This document shows positions 16,234 to 23,777 of a DNA stretch of 23,777 nucleotides, one piece after another. The first letter of the stretch is position 1, and every line of letters starts with the position of its first letter. The notes under the pieces were generated by a model that did no database searches, had not been told where the DNA came from, and saw only the letters and a list, made by a program, of their open reading frames with translations. Origin of the DNA: Caenibius sp964466155 (lineage in GTDB: Bacteria > Pseudomonadota > Alphaproteobacteria > Sphingomonadales > Sphingomonadaceae). The DNA lies in contig CAYXMY010000038.1 of NCBI GenBank assembly GCA_964466155.1, positions 1 to 23,777 of the forward strand, given 5' to 3'. The position numbers and the translations under genes are program-made.

Positions 16234-16866
16234 ATGGTCCAGGCCCTGAACCCCGCGCCGAAAATTGTGCAGATTGACGGATTGGCCGAAACGCTGACCG
16301 CAGCGGTCGGCGCCAATCTGCTCGCGCTCAAGCAAGAGCATTTCGAAACGGTGCTCACCGTCAAGCGGGAGAGCATCGAAGATGTTCTGCGTCTGCTGCG
16401 CGATGAGCATGAATACCAGCAGTTGATGGAAATCGCCGGCGCCGACTATCCGTCGCGCGCAGAGCGGTTCGAAGTCGTCTACATGCTCCTGTCGGTGACG
16501 AAGAACCACCGCCTGATGGTCAAGGTCAGCGCATCGGAAATGACTCCGGTGCCGACGATGACCACGCTGTGGCCCAACGCAGGCTGGCTCGAACGCGAAG
16601 TGTTCGACATGTACGGCGTGGTGTTCAGCGGCAACACCGACCTGCGCCGTATTCTTACCGATTACGGCTTCGAAGGGCATCCTTTCCGCAAGGACTTCCC
16701 GCTCACCGGCTATGTCGAACTGCGTTATTCCGAAGAGGACAAGCGCGTCGTCTATGAGCCGGTCGAATTGCCCCAGGACCTGCGCCAGTTCGATTTCATG
16801 AGCCCGTGGGAAGGGGCGGAATACGTCCTTCCGGGCGATGAAAAGGCTGAAGGAGAGGCGAAGTGA
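16234..16866 (+). CDS. nuoC: NADH-quinone oxidoreductase subunit C
   Basis: NuoC is the 30-kDa peripheral-arm subunit that packs against NuoD. The 210-residue protein carries the family signature at about 119-156 (LEREVFDMYGV...LRRILTDYGFEGHPFRKDFP). It has the separate-gene form, not the NuoCD fusion of E. coli. The loop of the signature reads FSGNTDLRR, where many relatives have GHPDLRR. GGAG lies 7 bases before the ATG. The stop overlaps the nuoD start by four bases. Confidence 0.97.
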   Translation: MVQALNPAPKIVQIDGLAETLTAAVGANLLALKQEHFETVLTVKRESIEDVLRLLRDEHEYQQLMEIAGADYPSRAERFEVVYMLLSVTKNHRLMVKVSASEMTPVPTMTTLWPNAGWLEREVFDMYGVVFSGNTDLRRILTDYGFEGHPFRKDFPLTGYVELRYSEEDKRVVYEPVELPQDLRQFDFMSPWEGAEYVLPGDEKAEGEAK

Positions 16867-18077
16867 GCGGCCTCACGCTGGAACAGTCGCCGACCACCGG
16901 CGATGAAGTCATCACCAATTACACGATCAACTTCGGCCCTCAGCATCCGGCAGCGCACGGTGTGTTGCGCATGGTCATGGAACTGGACGGCGAAACGATT
17001 GAGCGGATCGATCCGCATGTCGGCCTGCTGCACCGAGGCACCGAAAAGCTGATCGAGTACAAGACTTATCTGCAGGCGCTGCCCTATTTTGACCGGCTCG
17101 ATTATTGTTCGCCGCTCGCGATGGAGCACAGCTACGTGCTGGCCATCGAGAAGCTGCTCGATCTCGAAGTGCCGTTGCGTGCCCAATATCTGCGTGTGTT
17201 GTTCGCGGAACTGACCCGCATCTGCAATCACATGATGAATATCGGCAGCCATATCATGGATATCGGCGCGATGACGCCGAACCTGTGGCTGTTCGAAATT
17301 CGTGAGGATTGCCTCAATTTCTTCGAGCGTGCTTCGGGCGCGCGCATGCATGCCGCATGGTTTCGCCCCGGCGGCGTCCATCAGGACGTGCCGCTCAAGC
17401 TGCTGACGGATATCGCCGATTGGCTCGACACGCGTTTGCCCCGTCTGCTCGAAGACGCGCTCAGCCTCGTGATCGACAACCGCATCTTCAAGCAGCGCAA
17501 CGTCGATATCGCCGTTGTCAGCAAGGAAGATGCGCTGCGCTGGGGGTTCTCGGGGCCGATGATCCGCGGTTCGGGCATTGCCTGGGATATCCGCAAGGCG
17601 CAGCCTTACGATGTCTACGATCGTATGGATTTCGAAATACCCATCGGCACCAGCGGCGATTGCTACGACCGGTTCATGGTCCGTGCCGAGGAAGTGCGCC
17701 AGTCCGCGATCATCATGAAGCAGTGTCTGGCGCAGATGCCCGAAGGACCGGTCTCCTCGACCGACCGTAAGGTGGTTCCGCCCAAGCGCGGCGAAATGAA
17801 GCAGTCGATGGAAGCCCTGATCCATCACTTCAAGCTTTACACCGAAGGGTTCCACGTTCCCGCAGGCGAAGTCTATGTCGCCACGGAAAGCCCCAAGGGT
17901 GAATTCGGCGTCTATCTGGTCAGCGACGGTTCCAACAAACCGTATCGCTGCAAGATCCGGCCCACCGCGTTCAGCCACCTTCAGGCGATGGATTTCATGA
18001 GCAAGGGCCACATGCTGCCCGATGCGACGGCCATTCTGGGCGCCATGGATATCGTGTTCGGGGAGTGTGACCGGTGA
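16863..18077 (+). CDS. nuoD: NADH-quinone oxidoreductase subunit D
   Basis: NuoD is the 49-kDa subunit forming the quinone-binding cavity with NuoB. The start is GTG at 16863 in a GTGA overlap with the nuoC stop, with AAGGAGAGG upstream. The 404 residues include FGPQHPAAHGVLR with H28 and H32 (H32 matches the quinone-site histidine, bovine H59), the LHRGTEKLIEYK signature (56-67), and Y81 in RLDYCSPLAMEH (matching bovine Y108). The sequence ends with the usual IVFGECDR. Its TGA shares its last base with the ATG of a mini-ORF. Confidence 0.97.
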   Translation: MSGLTLEQSPTTGDEVITNYTINFGPQHPAAHGVLRMVMELDGETIERIDPHVGLLHRGTEKLIEYKTYLQALPYFDRLDYCSPLAMEHSYVLAIEKLLDLEVPLRAQYLRVLFAELTRICNHMMNIGSHIMDIGAMTPNLWLFEIREDCLNFFERASGARMHAAWFRPGGVHQDVPLKLLTDIADWLDTRLPRLLEDALSLVIDNRIFKQRNVDIAVVSKEDALRWGFSGPMIRGSGIAWDIRKAQPYDVYDRMDFEIPIGTSGDCYDRFMVRAEEVRQSAIIMKQCLAQMPEGPVSSTDRKVVPPKRGEMKQSMEALIHHFKLYTEGFHVPAGEVYVATESPKGEFGVYLVSDGSNKPYRCKIRPTAFSHLQAMDFMSKGHMLPDATAILGAMDIVFGECDR

Positions 18078-18139
18078 TGAGCGCAATCGCGGGGCAACCG
18101 GCATCGTTGAACGAAATCAGCAAAGGGGTCTTCGCATGA
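18077..18139 (+). CDS. 20-codon mini-ORF linking nuoD to the NTF2-like gene
   Basis: An ATG (18077-18079) shares a base with the nuoD stop (TGATG). The frame runs 20 codons (MSAIAGQPASL... to GVFA) and stops at TGA 18137-18139, overlapping the next gene's start as ATGA. GGGGAG (18060-18065) lies 11 bases before its ATG. The overlaps at both ends suggest ribosomes could pass through it by coupling. The peptide resembles nothing I know and may be only a coupling leader, or chance. Confidence 0.35.
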   Translation: MSAIAGQPASLNEISKGVFA

Positions 18140-18468
18140 GCAGGCTCGAAATCGCCAAGGCCATGATCGGCCATTATAACGCGCAGGATGCCGACGCCTA
18201 TGTCGCGCTGATGACCCAGGATGCCTGCGAAGCGGGCTATCGCGGAGCGGTCGTGCGCGAAGGCAAGGAAGGTACGCGCGAAGGCCTCAAGGCCATGTTC
18301 GTGCAGTTTCCCGAAAATCACGCGGAAATTCAGGCCGGTTATGAACTGGGTGATTATGTCGTCCTGCATGAGCGCGTGTGGCGCTCCAAAGATGCCGAGC
18401 CGTTCGATGTCATCGCGATCTACAGTTTCGAGGGCGACAAGTGCTCTCGCGTGGAGTTCGTCCGCTAA
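18136..18468 (+). CDS. NTF2/SnoaL-like protein encoded within the nuo operon
   Basis: This 110-residue soluble protein has features of the NTF2-like (SnoaL_2) cone fold: an N-terminal helix with YNAQDADAYVALMT, a central GTREGLKAMFVQFPENHAEI stretch, a strand GDYVVLHERVW and a C-terminal strand ending VIAIYSFEGDKCSRVEFVR. No signal peptide or membrane helix is present. The ATG at 18136 has AGGGG 7 bases upstream; a longer frame from 18022 would overlap nuoD and has no support. The stop shares a base with the nuoE start (TAATG). NTF2-like proteins can be enzymes, ligand binders or scaffolds. The position suggests a role connected with complex I, but this is inference, and it is not a core complex I subunit. 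Confidence 0.85.
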   Translation: MSRLEIAKAMIGHYNAQDADAYVALMTQDACEAGYRGAVVREGKEGTREGLKAMFVQFPENHAEIQAGYELGDYVVLHERVWRSKDAEPFDVIAIYSFEGDKCSRVEFVR

Positions 18469-19136
18469 TGGCTGACCGTTATCTCGAACCCGATACGCCC
18501 GAACTGCGGGCGCGCTGGGGCAATTTCGCCTGGGACGCGGAAAACGCGGAAAAGGCGAAGGAAGTCGTGGCCCGCTATCCCGAAGGGCGGCAGCGTTCGG
18601 CAGTGATGCCGCTGCTCGATCTTGCCCAGCGGCAGGTCGGTGCGGAAACGAACACGCAAGGCTGGCTGCCGATCCCGGTGATGGAATATGTCGCGTCCTA
18701 TCTCGACATGCCGATCATCCGCGTGGTCGAAGTGGCGACGTTCTACACGATGTACAATCTTGTGCCGGTGGGCCGTTTCCATGTGCAGGTCTGCGGCACG
18801 ACGCCGTGCATGTTGCGGGGGAGCGACGATATCCTCAGCGCCTGCAAGGCGCGCGGTATGCACAAGGGTCACACCACCGACGATGGCATGTGGACGCTGA
18901 CCGAAGTGGAATGCATGGGCAACTGCGCTTCCGCACCGATGGTCCAGATCAACGACGACAATTACGAGGACCTTACCGCCGAACGGCTCGACAAGGTACT
19001 CGATGCGTTGGCGCGCGGCGAAACGCCCAAGCCGGGGACGCAGGAGCCGGGCCGCCATACGGTGGAACCGGTGGGCGAACCGACGACTTTGAAAGATATG
19101 GTCGCTTCCAATCATGATTATCGGGGGGAGTGGTAA
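18468..19136 (+). CDS. nuoE: NADH-quinone oxidoreductase subunit E
   Basis: NuoE is the 24-kDa thioredoxin-like subunit carrying the [2Fe-2S] cluster N1a. The ATG at 18468 overlaps the previous stop (TAATG); GGAG lies 11 bases upstream. The 222-residue protein has the cluster ligands C109, C114 (VCGTTPC), C149 and C153 (ECMGNC). The C-terminal tail after about 185 is Pro/Gly-rich and ends NHDYRGEW. An earlier in-frame ATG at 18378 lies inside the preceding gene and is rejected. Confidence 0.97.
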   Translation: MADRYLEPDTPELRARWGNFAWDAENAEKAKEVVARYPEGRQRSAVMPLLDLAQRQVGAETNTQGWLPIPVMEYVASYLDMPIIRVVEVATFYTMYNLVPVGRFHVQVCGTTPCMLRGSDDILSACKARGMHKGHTTDDGMWTLTEVECMGNCASAPMVQINDDNYEDLTAERLDKVLDALARGETPKPGTQEPGRHTVEPVGEPTTLKDMVASNHDYRGEW

Positions 19137-19139
19137 GCC

Positions 19140-20423
19140 ATGCTCGCCGACAAGGATCGCATTTTCACCAATCTCTACGGTTATCAGCCGTGGAATTTGC
19201 CCGCTGCCCAGGCGCGCGGCGATTGGGATAACACCAGGGACATTCTCGCCAAGGGGCGGGATGCCATCATCGAGGAAATCAAGGCGTCCGGCCTGCGCGG
19301 CCGTGGCGGCGCGGGTTTTCCGACCGGGATGAAGTGGAGCTTCATGCCGAAGGAAAGCAAGGATGGCCGTCCGAGCTTCCTCGTCATCAATGCCGACGAA
19401 TCCGAGCCGGGTTCGTGCAAGGACCGCGAAATCATCCGCCACGATCCGCACAAGCTGATCGAAGGCGCGCTGGTTGCCGGTTTTGCGATGGGCGCGCGCG
19501 CGGCTTACATCTATATCCGTGGTGAATATATCCGCGAGGCGGAAACGCTGTTCGCGGCGGTACGCGAAGCTTACGATGCTGGCCTGATCGGCAAGAACGC
19601 TTCGGGTTCGGGCTACGATTTCGACGTCTTCGTCCATCGCGGCGCGGGCGCTTACATCTGCGGCGAAGAAACCGCGATGATCGAAAGTATCGAAGGTAAG
19701 AAGGGCCAGCCGCGCCTCAAGCCGCCGTTTCCGGCGGGTGCGGGTCTCTATGGCTGCCCGACAACGGTCAACAATGTGGAATCGATTGCCGTTGCCCCCA
19801 CAATCATGCGGCGCGGCGCGGCATGGTTTGCCAGCTTCGGGCGGGACAACAACAAAGGCACCAAGCTGTTCCAGATTTCGGGCCACGTCGAAAAGCCGTG
19901 CGTGGTCGAAGAAGCGATGTCGATCCCGTTCCGCGAACTGATCGAAAAGCACTGCGGCGGCATTCGCGGCGGATGGGACAACCTGCTGGCCGTGATCCCC
20001 GGCGGTTCGTCGGTTCCGCTGGTGCCCGCGGCGCAGATCATGGATGCGCCGATGGATTTCGACGGGCTCAAGGAAGTGGGTTCAGGCCTCGGCACGGCGG
20101 CGGTCATCGTCATGGACAAGTCGACCGATATCGTCCGCGCGATCAGCCGGATCAGCTATTTCTACAAGCATGAAAGCTGTGGCCAGTGCACGCCGTGCCG
20201 TGAAGGCACGGGCTGGATGTGGCGAATGATGGAACGCCTGCGCACCGGCGATGCTGCTGTCGAGGAAATCGACATGCTGCAACAGGTGACCAAGCAGGTG
20301 GAAGGCCACACGATCTGCGCGCTGGGCGATGCCGCCGCGTGGCCGATCCAGGGCTTGATCCGTCACTTCCGTCCCGAACTGGAACGCCGGATTGCCGAAA
20401 ACGTGCGGGAGGCCGCAGAGTAA
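19140..20423 (+). CDS. nuoF: NADH-quinone oxidoreductase subunit F
   Basis: NuoF is the 51-kDa subunit that binds NADH and FMN and accepts hydride. The 427-residue protein has GLRGRGGAGFPTGMKW (51-66) and GAGAYICGEETAM (168-180) at the nucleotide and flavin sites. The [4Fe-4S] N3 ligands are C347, C350, C353 (ESCGQCTPCREG) and C393 (TICALGD). The start follows nuoE by three bases with a GGGGGGAG ribosome site 9 bases upstream, and the stop overlaps the nuoG start by one base (TAATG). Confidence 0.98.
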   Translation: MLADKDRIFTNLYGYQPWNLPAAQARGDWDNTRDILAKGRDAIIEEIKASGLRGRGGAGFPTGMKWSFMPKESKDGRPSFLVINADESEPGSCKDREIIRHDPHKLIEGALVAGFAMGARAAYIYIRGEYIREAETLFAAVREAYDAGLIGKNASGSGYDFDVFVHRGAGAYICGEETAMIESIEGKKGQPRLKPPFPAGAGLYGCPTTVNNVESIAVAPTIMRRGAAWFASFGRDNNKGTKLFQISGHVEKPCVVEEAMSIPFRELIEKHCGGIRGGWDNLLAVIPGGSSVPLVPAAQIMDAPMDFDGLKEVGSGLGTAAVIVMDKSTDIVRAISRISYFYKHESCGQCTPCREGTGWMWRMMERLRTGDAAVEEIDMLQQVTKQVEGHTICALGDAAAWPIQGLIRHFRPELERRIAENVREAAE

Positions 20424-22429
20424 TGCCTAAAGTTACCGTAGACGGTCAGGAAATCGAGGTTCCTGCGGGCGCGACTGTCTTGCAGGCTTGCGAGCTTGCG
20501 GGGAAGGAAATTCCGCGCTTCTGTTACCATGAGCGCCTGTCGATTGCTGGCAATTGCCGCATGTGTCTGGTCGAAGTGAAGCCCGGACCGCCCAAACCGC
20601 AGGCAAGCTGCGCGCTGCCCGCCGCCGATGGCCAGGAAATCCGTACGGATTCCGAAATGGTCAAGAAGGCGCGGGAAGGGGTGATGGAATTCCTGCTCAT
20701 CAACCACCCGCTCGATTGCCCGATCTGCGATCAGGGCGGCGAATGCGATTTGCAGGACCAGTCGGTCGCCTACGGGCGCGGTTCGTCACGGTATGACGAG
20801 AACAAGCGCGCCGTGACCGAAAAGTACATGGGTCCGCTGATCCGCACGACGATGACACGCTGCATCCACTGCACGCGCTGCGTCCGCTTTTCGGAAGAAA
20901 TCGCAGGCGTGGATGAAATCGGCGCGCTTTATCGCGGCGAAAACATGCAGATCAGCACGTATCTGGAACATGCGGCGAAGCACGAGCTGTCCGCCAATGT
21001 GATTGATCTGTGTCCGGTCGGCGCGCTCACCAGCGCTCCTTACGCTTTCGAAGCGCGCCCGTGGGAATTGAAGAAGACGCTGTCCATCGATGTGTCGGAT
21101 GCAGTCGGATCGAACATTCGTCTCGACAGCCGGGGCCGCGAAGTCCTGCGCATCCTGCCGCGCATCAACGATGACGTGAACGAGGAATGGCTGAGCGACA
21201 AGGGCCGCTATCAGGTCGATGGCCTGACTCGCCGCCGGCTCGACAAGGTGTGGATTCGTAACGATGCCGGCAAGCTGGAGCAGGCGAGCTGGAACGATGC
21301 GTTCCAGAAAATCGCCGCCGCGCAGCCGGGTAAGAGCATTGCCGCGATTGCGGGCGATCTGCTCGATTGCGAAACCATGTTCGCGGCGAAGAAGCTGCTC
21401 GGCGCGCTTGGTTCCGATCTGCTCGAAGGCCGCCAGACTGGCCTCGACTATGACGTTTCCAACCTGGCTGCGGTGAATTTCAATTCCACCTTCGCCGGGA
21501 TCGAAACTGCCGATGCGATCCTGATCGTCGGCAGCCAGGTCCGGTGGGAAGCGCCGCTGGTGAATGTCCGTTTGCGCAAGGCTGTGAAGCGCGGCGCGAA
21601 GGTGTTCATCGTCGGCCCCGAATGGGAAACGACCTATCCGGCGCAATTCCTCGGCAACGATCTGTCGGTTCTCGGCAATCTGCCTGCGGATTGCACTGAA
21701 GCGTTCGAGAAGGCTGAACGGCCCGCCGTCATTCTGGGCGGTGCCGGGCTTGGCAAGGGCGCGCTTGGGCCGTTGCTGGCGCTGGCCGGGAAGTTCAATC
21801 TGGTCCGTGAAGGCTGGAACGGCTTCAACGTGCTGCATATGGCCGCATCCCGCATGGGCGGATTGATGCTCGGCTATGCGCAGAAGGGCGGGATCAAGGA
21901 TATCGTCGCGGCACAGCCCAAGGTCGTGCTTGCGCTCGGCGCCGATGAAGTCGATTTCGGCGCCTTCGCCGGTTCGCTCAAGGTCTATATCGGCCACCAT
22001 GGTGACAAGGGCGCGCATGCAGCGGATATCATTCTGCCCGCAGCCGCCTACACGGAGAAGGACGGCACTTACGTCAACACCGAAGGCCGCGTGCAATATG
22101 CGGAGAAGGCCGTCTTTGCGCCGGGCGATGCCCGCGAGGACTGGACTATCCTGCGTGCGCTGGCGGATGCGCTGGGCGTTTCGGTGGGCTTCGACAGCTT
22201 TGCCGAACTGCAGGCCGCGATGATTGCCGAAGTTCCCGCACTGGGTGAGGAAGGGCTGACCGATTACGGCGCGCTTCCGGCCGGTGGCGGTGTGGCTTCG
22301 GGCGTGATCGAAGCTTATCCGATCAAGGATTTCTACATGACCAACCCGATCGCTCGTGCCAGCGAGACGATGCAGCGCTGCTCGTCCGAACTGCTGCACG
22401 GCGTTCCGATGGCGGAGGCTGCGGAATGA
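20423..22429 (+). CDS. nuoG: NADH-quinone oxidoreductase subunit G
   Basis: NuoG is the 75-kDa subunit that relays electrons from NuoF and NuoE. From the ATG at 20423 (GGGAGG 10 bases upstream) it has 668 residues. Ligands are complete for [2Fe-2S] N1b (C34, C45, C48, C63), [4Fe-4S] N5 (H95, C99, C102, C108) and N4 (C147, C150, C153, C197). The extra N7 cysteine motif of E. coli NuoG is absent, as in mitochondrial-type proteins. The rest is a molybdopterin-oxidoreductase-like domain without cofactor function expected. A longer in-frame start inside nuoF is rejected. The stop overlaps nuoH as ATGA. Confidence 0.97.
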   Translation: MPKVTVDGQEIEVPAGATVLQACELAGKEIPRFCYHERLSIAGNCRMCLVEVKPGPPKPQASCALPAADGQEIRTDSEMVKKAREGVMEFLLINHPLDCPICDQGGECDLQDQSVAYGRGSSRYDENKRAVTEKYMGPLIRTTMTRCIHCTRCVRFSEEIAGVDEIGALYRGENMQISTYLEHAAKHELSANVIDLCPVGALTSAPYAFEARPWELKKTLSIDVSDAVGSNIRLDSRGREVLRILPRINDDVNEEWLSDKGRYQVDGLTRRRLDKVWIRNDAGKLEQASWNDAFQKIAAAQPGKSIAAIAGDLLDCETMFAAKKLLGALGSDLLEGRQTGLDYDVSNLAAVNFNSTFAGIETADAILIVGSQVRWEAPLVNVRLRKAVKRGAKVFIVGPEWETTYPAQFLGNDLSVLGNLPADCTEAFEKAERPAVILGGAGLGKGALGPLLALAGKFNLVREGWNGFNVLHMAASRMGGLMLGYAQKGGIKDIVAAQPKVVLALGADEVDFGAFAGSLKVYIGHHGDKGAHAADIILPAAAYTEKDGTYVNTEGRVQYAEKAVFAPGDAREDWTILRALADALGVSVGFDSFAELQAAMIAEVPALGEEGLTDYGALPAGGGVASGVIEAYPIKDFYMTNPIARASETMQRCSSELLHGVPMAEAAE

Positions 22430-23472
22430 CCGCTTTCTTCCAGAACCTCGGCATGTCCTACGAATGGGCGTGGTTTGTCGCCACGATCTGCGGGATTCTG
22501 CTGATCGCGCTGCCGTTGATGCTCGGCGTGGCCATGATCATCTACGCCGACCGCAAAATCTGGGCGGCCATGGCCTTGCGCCGTGGTCCCAATGTGGTCG
22601 GTCCCTTCGGTCTGCTTCAGTCGTTCGCCGACGGTTTGAAGGTTTTCCTTCAGGAAACCATTATCCCGAGCGCGGCGAACAAGGGCCTGTTCGTCATCGC
22701 CCCCATCGTGACTTTTACCGTCGCGCTGCTCGCCTGGGCGGTGATCCCGTTCAATTCGGGTGCGATCCTGGCCAATATCAACGTCGGCTTGCTCTATATT
22801 CTCGCGGTCAGCTCTCTCGGGGTTTACGGCGTGGTCATGGCCGGGTGGTCGTCGAACTCGAAGTACCCGTTCTTCTCCGCGATGCGCGCATCGGCGCAGA
22901 TGATCTCTTACGAAGTCTCCATCGGTTTCATCCTGATCTGCGTGGTGTTGTGGGCCGGGACTTTCAACCTCAACGACATCGTAAAATTGCAGCAGGGCCA
23001 CGTATTCCATTTCTTCAACGGCTACGTGTTCAACCCGCTGCTGTTCCCGATGTGGGTGATGTTCCTGATTTCGAGCATGGCGGAAACGGCACGCACGCCG
23101 TTCGACCTGACCGAGGCGGAATCCGAACTCGTCGCCGGTTATCAGACCGAATATTCGTCGATGGCCTTCGCGCTCTACTGGCTGGGCGAATACGCCAACG
23201 TGCTGCTGATGTGCGCGCTCAATGCGACGCTGTTCTTCGGTGGCTGGCTGCCGCCGGTGGAGTGGGCTCCGCTCTATTACATTCCCGGCTTTATCTGGCT
23301 GCTGTTGAAGATCGCATTCTTCTTCTTCGTGTTCAGCTGGGTGAAGGCCACCGTTCCACGGTTCCGCTATGACCAGTTGATGCGTCTGGGCTGGAAGATC
23401 TTCCTGCCGCTGAGCCTGTTCTTCGTGGTGCTTGTTTCCGGTTATCTGATGCTTACGAGGTATGCGGCATGA
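22426..23472 (+). CDS. nuoH: NADH-quinone oxidoreductase subunit H
   Basis: NuoH (ND1) is the membrane subunit that forms the entrance to the quinone chamber and links it to the proton pumps. The 348-residue protein has about eight membrane helices, the RRGPNVVGPFGLLQ segment (about 53-66), the GWSSNSKYPFFSAMR loop (about 140-154) and the ISSMAETARTPFDLTEAESE loop with conserved acidic residues (about 211-230). Its stop overlaps the nuoI start as ATGA. Confidence 0.97.
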   Translation: MTAFFQNLGMSYEWAWFVATICGILLIALPLMLGVAMIIYADRKIWAAMALRRGPNVVGPFGLLQSFADGLKVFLQETIIPSAANKGLFVIAPIVTFTVALLAWAVIPFNSGAILANINVGLLYILAVSSLGVYGVVMAGWSSNSKYPFFSAMRASAQMISYEVSIGFILICVVLWAGTFNLNDIVKLQQGHVFHFFNGYVFNPLLFPMWVMFLISSMAETARTPFDLTEAESELVAGYQTEYSSMAFALYWLGEYANVLLMCALNATLFFGGWLPPVEWAPLYYIPGFIWLLLKIAFFFFVFSWVKATVPRFRYDQLMRLGWKIFLPLSLFFVVLVSGYLMLTRYAA

Positions 23473-23777
23473 GCGTCGCCCAGCTCATCAAATCGTTCAC
23501 GCTTTGGGAATTCGTCAAAGCGCATGCCTTGACGCTGAAATATTTCGTCAGTCCCAAGGCGACGATCAATTATCCGTTCGAAAAGAACCCGCTTTCTCCG
23601 CGCTTTCGCGGCGAACATGCGCTGCGCCGCTATCCCAACGGGGAAGAACGCTGCATCGCCTGCAAGCTGTGCGAGGCGGTGTGCCCGGCCCAGGCGATCA
23701 CTATCGAGGCCGAGCCGCGCGAAGACGGATCGCGGCGCACCACGCGTTATGACATCGACATGACCAAGTGCATCTAC
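23469..23777 (+). CDS. nuoI: NADH-quinone oxidoreductase subunit I, 3' end beyond the window
   Basis: NuoI is the ferredoxin-like subunit with two [4Fe-4S] clusters (N6a, N6b) between NuoG and NuoB. The first 103 codons are present. C62, C65, C68 and C72 (RCIACKLCEAVCP) form the first motif, and the second begins at C101 (MTKC) just before the window ends. The start lies in an ATGA overlap with nuoH. Confidence 0.96.
   Translation, partial: MSVAQLIKSFTLWEFVKAHALTLKYFVSPKATINYPFEKNPLSPRFRGEHALRRYPNGEERCIACKLCEAVCPAQAITIEAEPREDGSRRTTRYDIDMTKCIY

Noticed and set aside
18465..19952. 495-codon minus-strand open frame opposite nuoE and nuoF
   Set aside because: It spans two well-supported genes on the other strand and shows no domain or ribosome site of note.
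20786..22399. 537-codon open frame on the minus strand opposite nuoG
   Set aside because: It is antisense to nuoG, with no family features; the same codon-bias effect explains it.

Overview
The window is GC-rich chromosomal DNA of an alphaproteobacterium, most likely a sphingomonad (Sphingomonadaceae or Erythrobacteraceae). This is inferred from the gene order rne / amidase / PBP1A / peroxiredoxin / prfB, the alpha-type complex I proteins, the RNase E S1-domain insertion and the style of the proteins; no 16S gene is present to confirm it. I see no rRNA or tRNA genes, insertion sequences, phage genes or CRISPR array. The content is mostly housekeeping genes with a few unusual proteins among them.

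Left part (1-10.8 kb). A large minus-strand RNase E gene (3' end cut by the window edge) is separated by about 530 bp of apparently gene-free DNA from a plus-strand run: periplasmic cell-wall amidase, bifunctional penicillin-binding protein 1A, exported peroxiredoxin, release factor 2, a methyltransferase-fold protein carrying a lipoprotein signal, and a long nitronate-monooxygenase-like flavoprotein with a C-terminal cysteine cluster. This run ends at a clear intrinsic terminator near 10.8 kb. It joins mRNA decay, peptidoglycan synthesis and splitting, and translation termination.

Middle part (10.8-15.2 kb). Genes on alternating strands: an ammonium-transporter family protein lacking several canonical pore residues, a D-2-hydroxyacid dehydrogenase, an exported SH3-domain protein, and an acetyl-CoA acetyltransferase.

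Right part (15.3 kb to the end). The start of the proton-pumping NADH:quinone oxidoreductase (complex I) operon: nuoA, B, C, D, then a 20-codon mini-ORF and an NTF2/SnoaL-like gene, then nuoE, F, G, H and the first part of nuoI. The genes overlap by 1-10 bases or are 1-3 bases apart, so translation is probably coupled throughout. All expected Fe-S ligands of NuoB, E, F and G and the first cluster of NuoI are present.

Most worth a second look: the NTF2-like gene and its coupling mini-ORF inside the nuo operon, the Amt protein with Gln in place of the first twin-histidine and Leu at both phenylalanine-gate positions, the lipoprotein-type methyltransferase, and the Cys-cluster flavoprotein. No wholly new multi-gene system is evident.
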